From positions 1 to 32,008 of the forward strand of contig VGIO01000010.1 in the NCBI GenBank assembly GCA_016867855.1: DNA of 32,008 nt, read 5' to 3'. This DNA is from Calditrichota bacterium (GTDB taxonomy: Bacteria; Electryoneota; AABM5-125-24; Hatepunaeales; Hatepunaeaceae). Shown here one piece after another: positions 30,350 through 32,008 of the stretch; the first letter of the stretch is position 1; each line of letters starts with the position of its first letter. The position numbers and the translations under genes are program-made. A model generated the notes under the pieces. It was not told the origin of the DNA, did no database searches, and saw only the letters and a list, made by a program, of their open reading frames with translations.

Positions 30350-30486
30350 TTAGGGTTTGCTGAATAATGCACGAAAATTCCAGAATTGGCAAGGCGCACG
30401 CCCCCGTGCGCCGACAATTCGTGCTTGACAAACGGCGGACGAGGGCGTCCGCCTTGACGCAAAGTGAATTATTCAGGAGACCCTAA
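30350..30486. repeat. 137-bp MITE-like element enclosing two self-complementary hairpins
   Basis: The ends 'TTAGGGTTTGCTGAATAAT' and its reverse complement (30468-30486) match at 17 of 19 positions. Inside are two units, 'GGCGCACGCCCCCGTGCGCC' (30393-30412) and 'GGCGGACGAGGGCGTCCGCC' (30434-30453). Each has a perfect 8-bp stem, and they are also inverted copies of one another. The differences between the two units keep both hairpins paired. Confidence 0.8.
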
Positions 30487-30550
30487 ATATATTGACAATT
30501 TCGGTTAGCGCACCGAATTGGTCATCACCACAGACCAACAAGAGGGACAA

Positions 30551-31015
30551 ATGAACTCAACGCACCTGTTATCGTCCGTCGGCGACACGCTGTCCACTTT
30601 CCCATACATAATTTCGCTGGAAGATTACCTACCGATAATGCCGCTGGCTTTTTTAGCCGCAGTTGTGCTTATTGTCTATTATTCGATTCGCTTCAAGATG
30701 AAGTTATATAGTATGCGGCACGCCGAGCGGATGTTAGCCCTTGAGCGCGGTCTGCCGATTCCTTCGCGGATGGCGCAGGAGAAACAGCGCAATCCTTATA
30801 AATGGCCCATCATCCTGATAGCCTTGGGCATAGCGTTTATAATCGCGCAGATTGTCGACCGGGACGACTCTTGGGCTTGGGGCTTGCTGCCGCTGCTCAT
30901 CGGCGTCGGGATGCTCATCTCCAATCGTCACTTTGAAAAACAGCGGCAGGCTGAAATCGAGCGGTTGGAATCCCACGCCCAAACTAAAAGTTTAAAGGAC
31001 AATCCACCTAATTAA
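30551..31015 (+). CDS. Small two-segment membrane protein (DUF6249-like)
   Basis: I prefer the ATG at 30551, with the binding site 'AGAGGGA' just upstream, over the earlier TTG in the track; this gives 154 residues. There is a first membrane segment ('LAFLAAVVLIVYYSIRF'), then a short cytoplasmic block 'HAERMLALERGLPIP' typical of DUF6249-type proteins, then two closely spaced hydrophobic stretches ('WPIILIALGIAFIIAQIV', 'WGLLPLLIGVGMLIS') and a basic or acidic tail. In many bacteria such proteins neighbour ECF sigma and anti-sigma genes, which is also true here, though it is on the opposite strand. No molecular role is known. The family assignment is from remembered motif only. Confidence 0.72.
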   Translation: MNSTHLLSSVGDTLSTFPYIISLEDYLPIMPLAFLAAVVLIVYYSIRFKMKLYSMRHAERMLALERGLPIPSRMAQEKQRNPYKWPIILIALGIAFIIAQIVDRDDSWAWGLLPLLIGVGMLISNRHFEKQRQAEIERLESHAQTKSLKDNPPN

Positions 31016-31054
31016 AATGCGGAACGACAAAATAACCACACCTTCCGCATAATC

Positions 31055-31085
31055 AAGGGACGGCTGCCAACTGTCCCTTTTTTTT
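31055..31085 (+). terminator. Intrinsic terminator after the small membrane protein
   Basis: 'AAGGGAC' pairs with 'GTCCCTT' across an 11-base loop and is followed by six more T residues. It lies 39 bp past the stop of the membrane-protein gene, before the convergent broken gene. Confidence 0.85.
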
Positions 31086-31149
31086 ATATCAACGCTATGC
31101 TAATGTTATTGTTCGCTATCTCACCGGATTTACCAGTTTTCCAATACCT

Positions 31150-32008
31150 TTATTTAATTAACAAAAACCTTGTCGAAACAGATGTGCGCGGCGATTGGAG
31201 CCGCAGAATGTATTCTCCAGCGGAGAATTGAGACAGGTCTTTAACCAGGTAAGGCGCGTCAAGCAGTGTCCCAGTCGAAACAGACCTGCCTAATAGATTA
31301 AAGATGTGATATCTGAAGATTTCCTCCTGTAGGTTATTATCGAAATAGATTCTAAACTCGAATTGCAGGGGTTTGGATATAAAAATAGTTTTGGCGATAA
31401 TTTTAATGACTTTAGTTGTTCTGATTTGTCATCAACCGCGGTCGGCAACACGACCCCAATCTCGCCGTTGCGGTTTATCATTTGTAAGGTAGGAGAAAGA
31501 TTTGGATCAATAAGCGTTATAATACCACCGTTACCATCTGTAATTGTGAACAAAAAGTAAGGATTCTTAGCCTGAATTGCTCGACCGCGGTCCCCCCACA
31601 GACGCTGCCATTTAGACTTATTCGTTGTCCCCATTGCTGCCAATTTCCACCAATCTCACGTTCATCTGCTTCCTTCCATACATAACATACTCCGTTTTCG
31701 GAGTCCACAGCGTCAAGTTGGTAATAGTCTGCAGGTGGAGGTATTATAACATCTATAGGTTCTAACCAAATAAGTTCACCGGAAATATTGATTGCGGAAA
31801 GGCAAAATTGATGATGCCGATCCGCCCAAGCGACAAAGAAGCGTCCCGAACCGGCGTAATTAACAATCGGTTTAATAGTTCTAAATTCTTTACCTAACTG
31901 AGAATCGCGTTCATAAAGATTTCGCGTCCAAAGTGAATCACCATCACGCGAAATCCGCAAAGCGTTAACACCGCGATATCGTCTTAGTGTGTCATCGATT
32001 GTTACGCG
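31150..32008 (-). pseudogene. Secreted repeat protein with T9SS-like sorting domain, 3' part only, two frameshifts
   Basis: The 3' end of a gene running off the window. Read from 32008 downwards, frame 1 gives 'GVNALRISRDGDSLWTRN' and on to 'WQQWGQRISLNG', one or two ~50-residue beta repeats of the 'G.G..VAW.D ... NG..LWG' type. Near 31.6 kb a single missing base moves the sense into the next frame ('QRLWGDRGRAIQAKNPYF' to 'LSPKLFLYPNPCNSS'). Near 31.36 kb another missing base moves it again, into a frame absent from the ORF track: 'EFRIYFDNNLQEEIFRYHIF', 'LLGRSVSTGTLL', 'FSAGEYILRLQSP', ending 'RFLLIK' and TAA at 31150-31152. Together these make a normal sorting domain. Either the gene has decayed or the sequence contains indel errors near the contig end. 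Confidence 0.8.

Noticed and set aside
30492-30520. Promoter candidate TTGACA before the small membrane-protein gene
   Set aside because: The -35 is perfect, but 17 bp downstream there is only GAATTG, with no acceptable -10 at other usual spacings.

Overview
The window looks like a chromosomal segment of a Gram-negative bacterium, probably from the Fibrobacteres-Chlorobi-Bacteroidetes (FCB) side of the tree or a related candidate phylum (Marinimicrobia, KSB1, Cloacimonadota or Zixibacteria type). I cannot name the lineage. The reasons are several. Secreted proteins end in the 'YPNPFN / HPNPFN ... GIYF.RL ... K+VLVK' domain, which is the type IX secretion (Por) or FlgD-like C-terminal sorting domain. 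There are PorV/PorQ-like and other outer-membrane barrels, and a PorD-like (DUF4835) protein. A serine-palmitoyltransferase-like enzyme resembles those of Bacteroidetes. An HPr carries both His15 and Ser46. The intergenic DNA is rich in small palindromic repeats.

Layout. 0-5.2 kb (+): a UbiE/MenG methyltransferase, then a tightly packed, overlapping set of priA, a membrane-anchored HExxH metallopeptidase and a PorV/PorQ-like barrel whose 3' end runs into a 130-bp palindrome. 5.2-7.7 kb (+): a 0.4-kb gap full of palindromic repeats, a zinc-ribbon membrane protein, and a membrane-tethered amino-acid-binding-type periplasmic protein. 7.9-20.5 kb (-): a long run of genes on the minus strand, read from a 1765-residue gingipain-type (C25) protease through QueF, an outer-membrane barrel, a phosphohexomutase, an HDOD-GGDEF protein, a rhodanese-like lipoprotein and a small membrane protein to the serine-palmitoyltransferase-like enzyme. 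20.9-22.5 kb: an isoprenyl diphosphate synthase and HPr (+), then tRNA-Met (-). 22.8-26.9 kb (+): a secreted subtilisin with a sorting domain, the PorD-like protein and a small secreted fibronectin-like protein, closed by a strong hairpin terminator. 27.1-30.2 kb (-): a zinc-finger anti-sigma factor, an ECF sigma factor, HolA and a class I glutamine amidotransferase of the PuuD type. 30.2-31.1 kb: repeats and a small membrane protein (+). 31.15 kb to the window end (-): the 3' part of another sorting-domain protein, broken by two single-base frameshifts.

How it fits together. Secretion is the main theme: four probable cargo or envelope proteins (C25 protease, S8 protease, the broken 3' gene and the fibronectin-like protein) sit among a PorD-like periplasmic factor and outer-membrane barrels, but no core T9SS motor or translocon genes are in the window. 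A second thread is envelope lipid and quinone supply (UbiE/MenG, prenyl synthase, serine palmitoyltransferase-like enzyme). No CRISPR array, prophage, transposase or complete defence system is visible. The most unusual non-coding content is at least five kinds of imperfect palindromic repeat, two or three of them MITE-like in size and structure, plus three apparent frameshifts in the last 5 kb that could be real decay or assembly errors.
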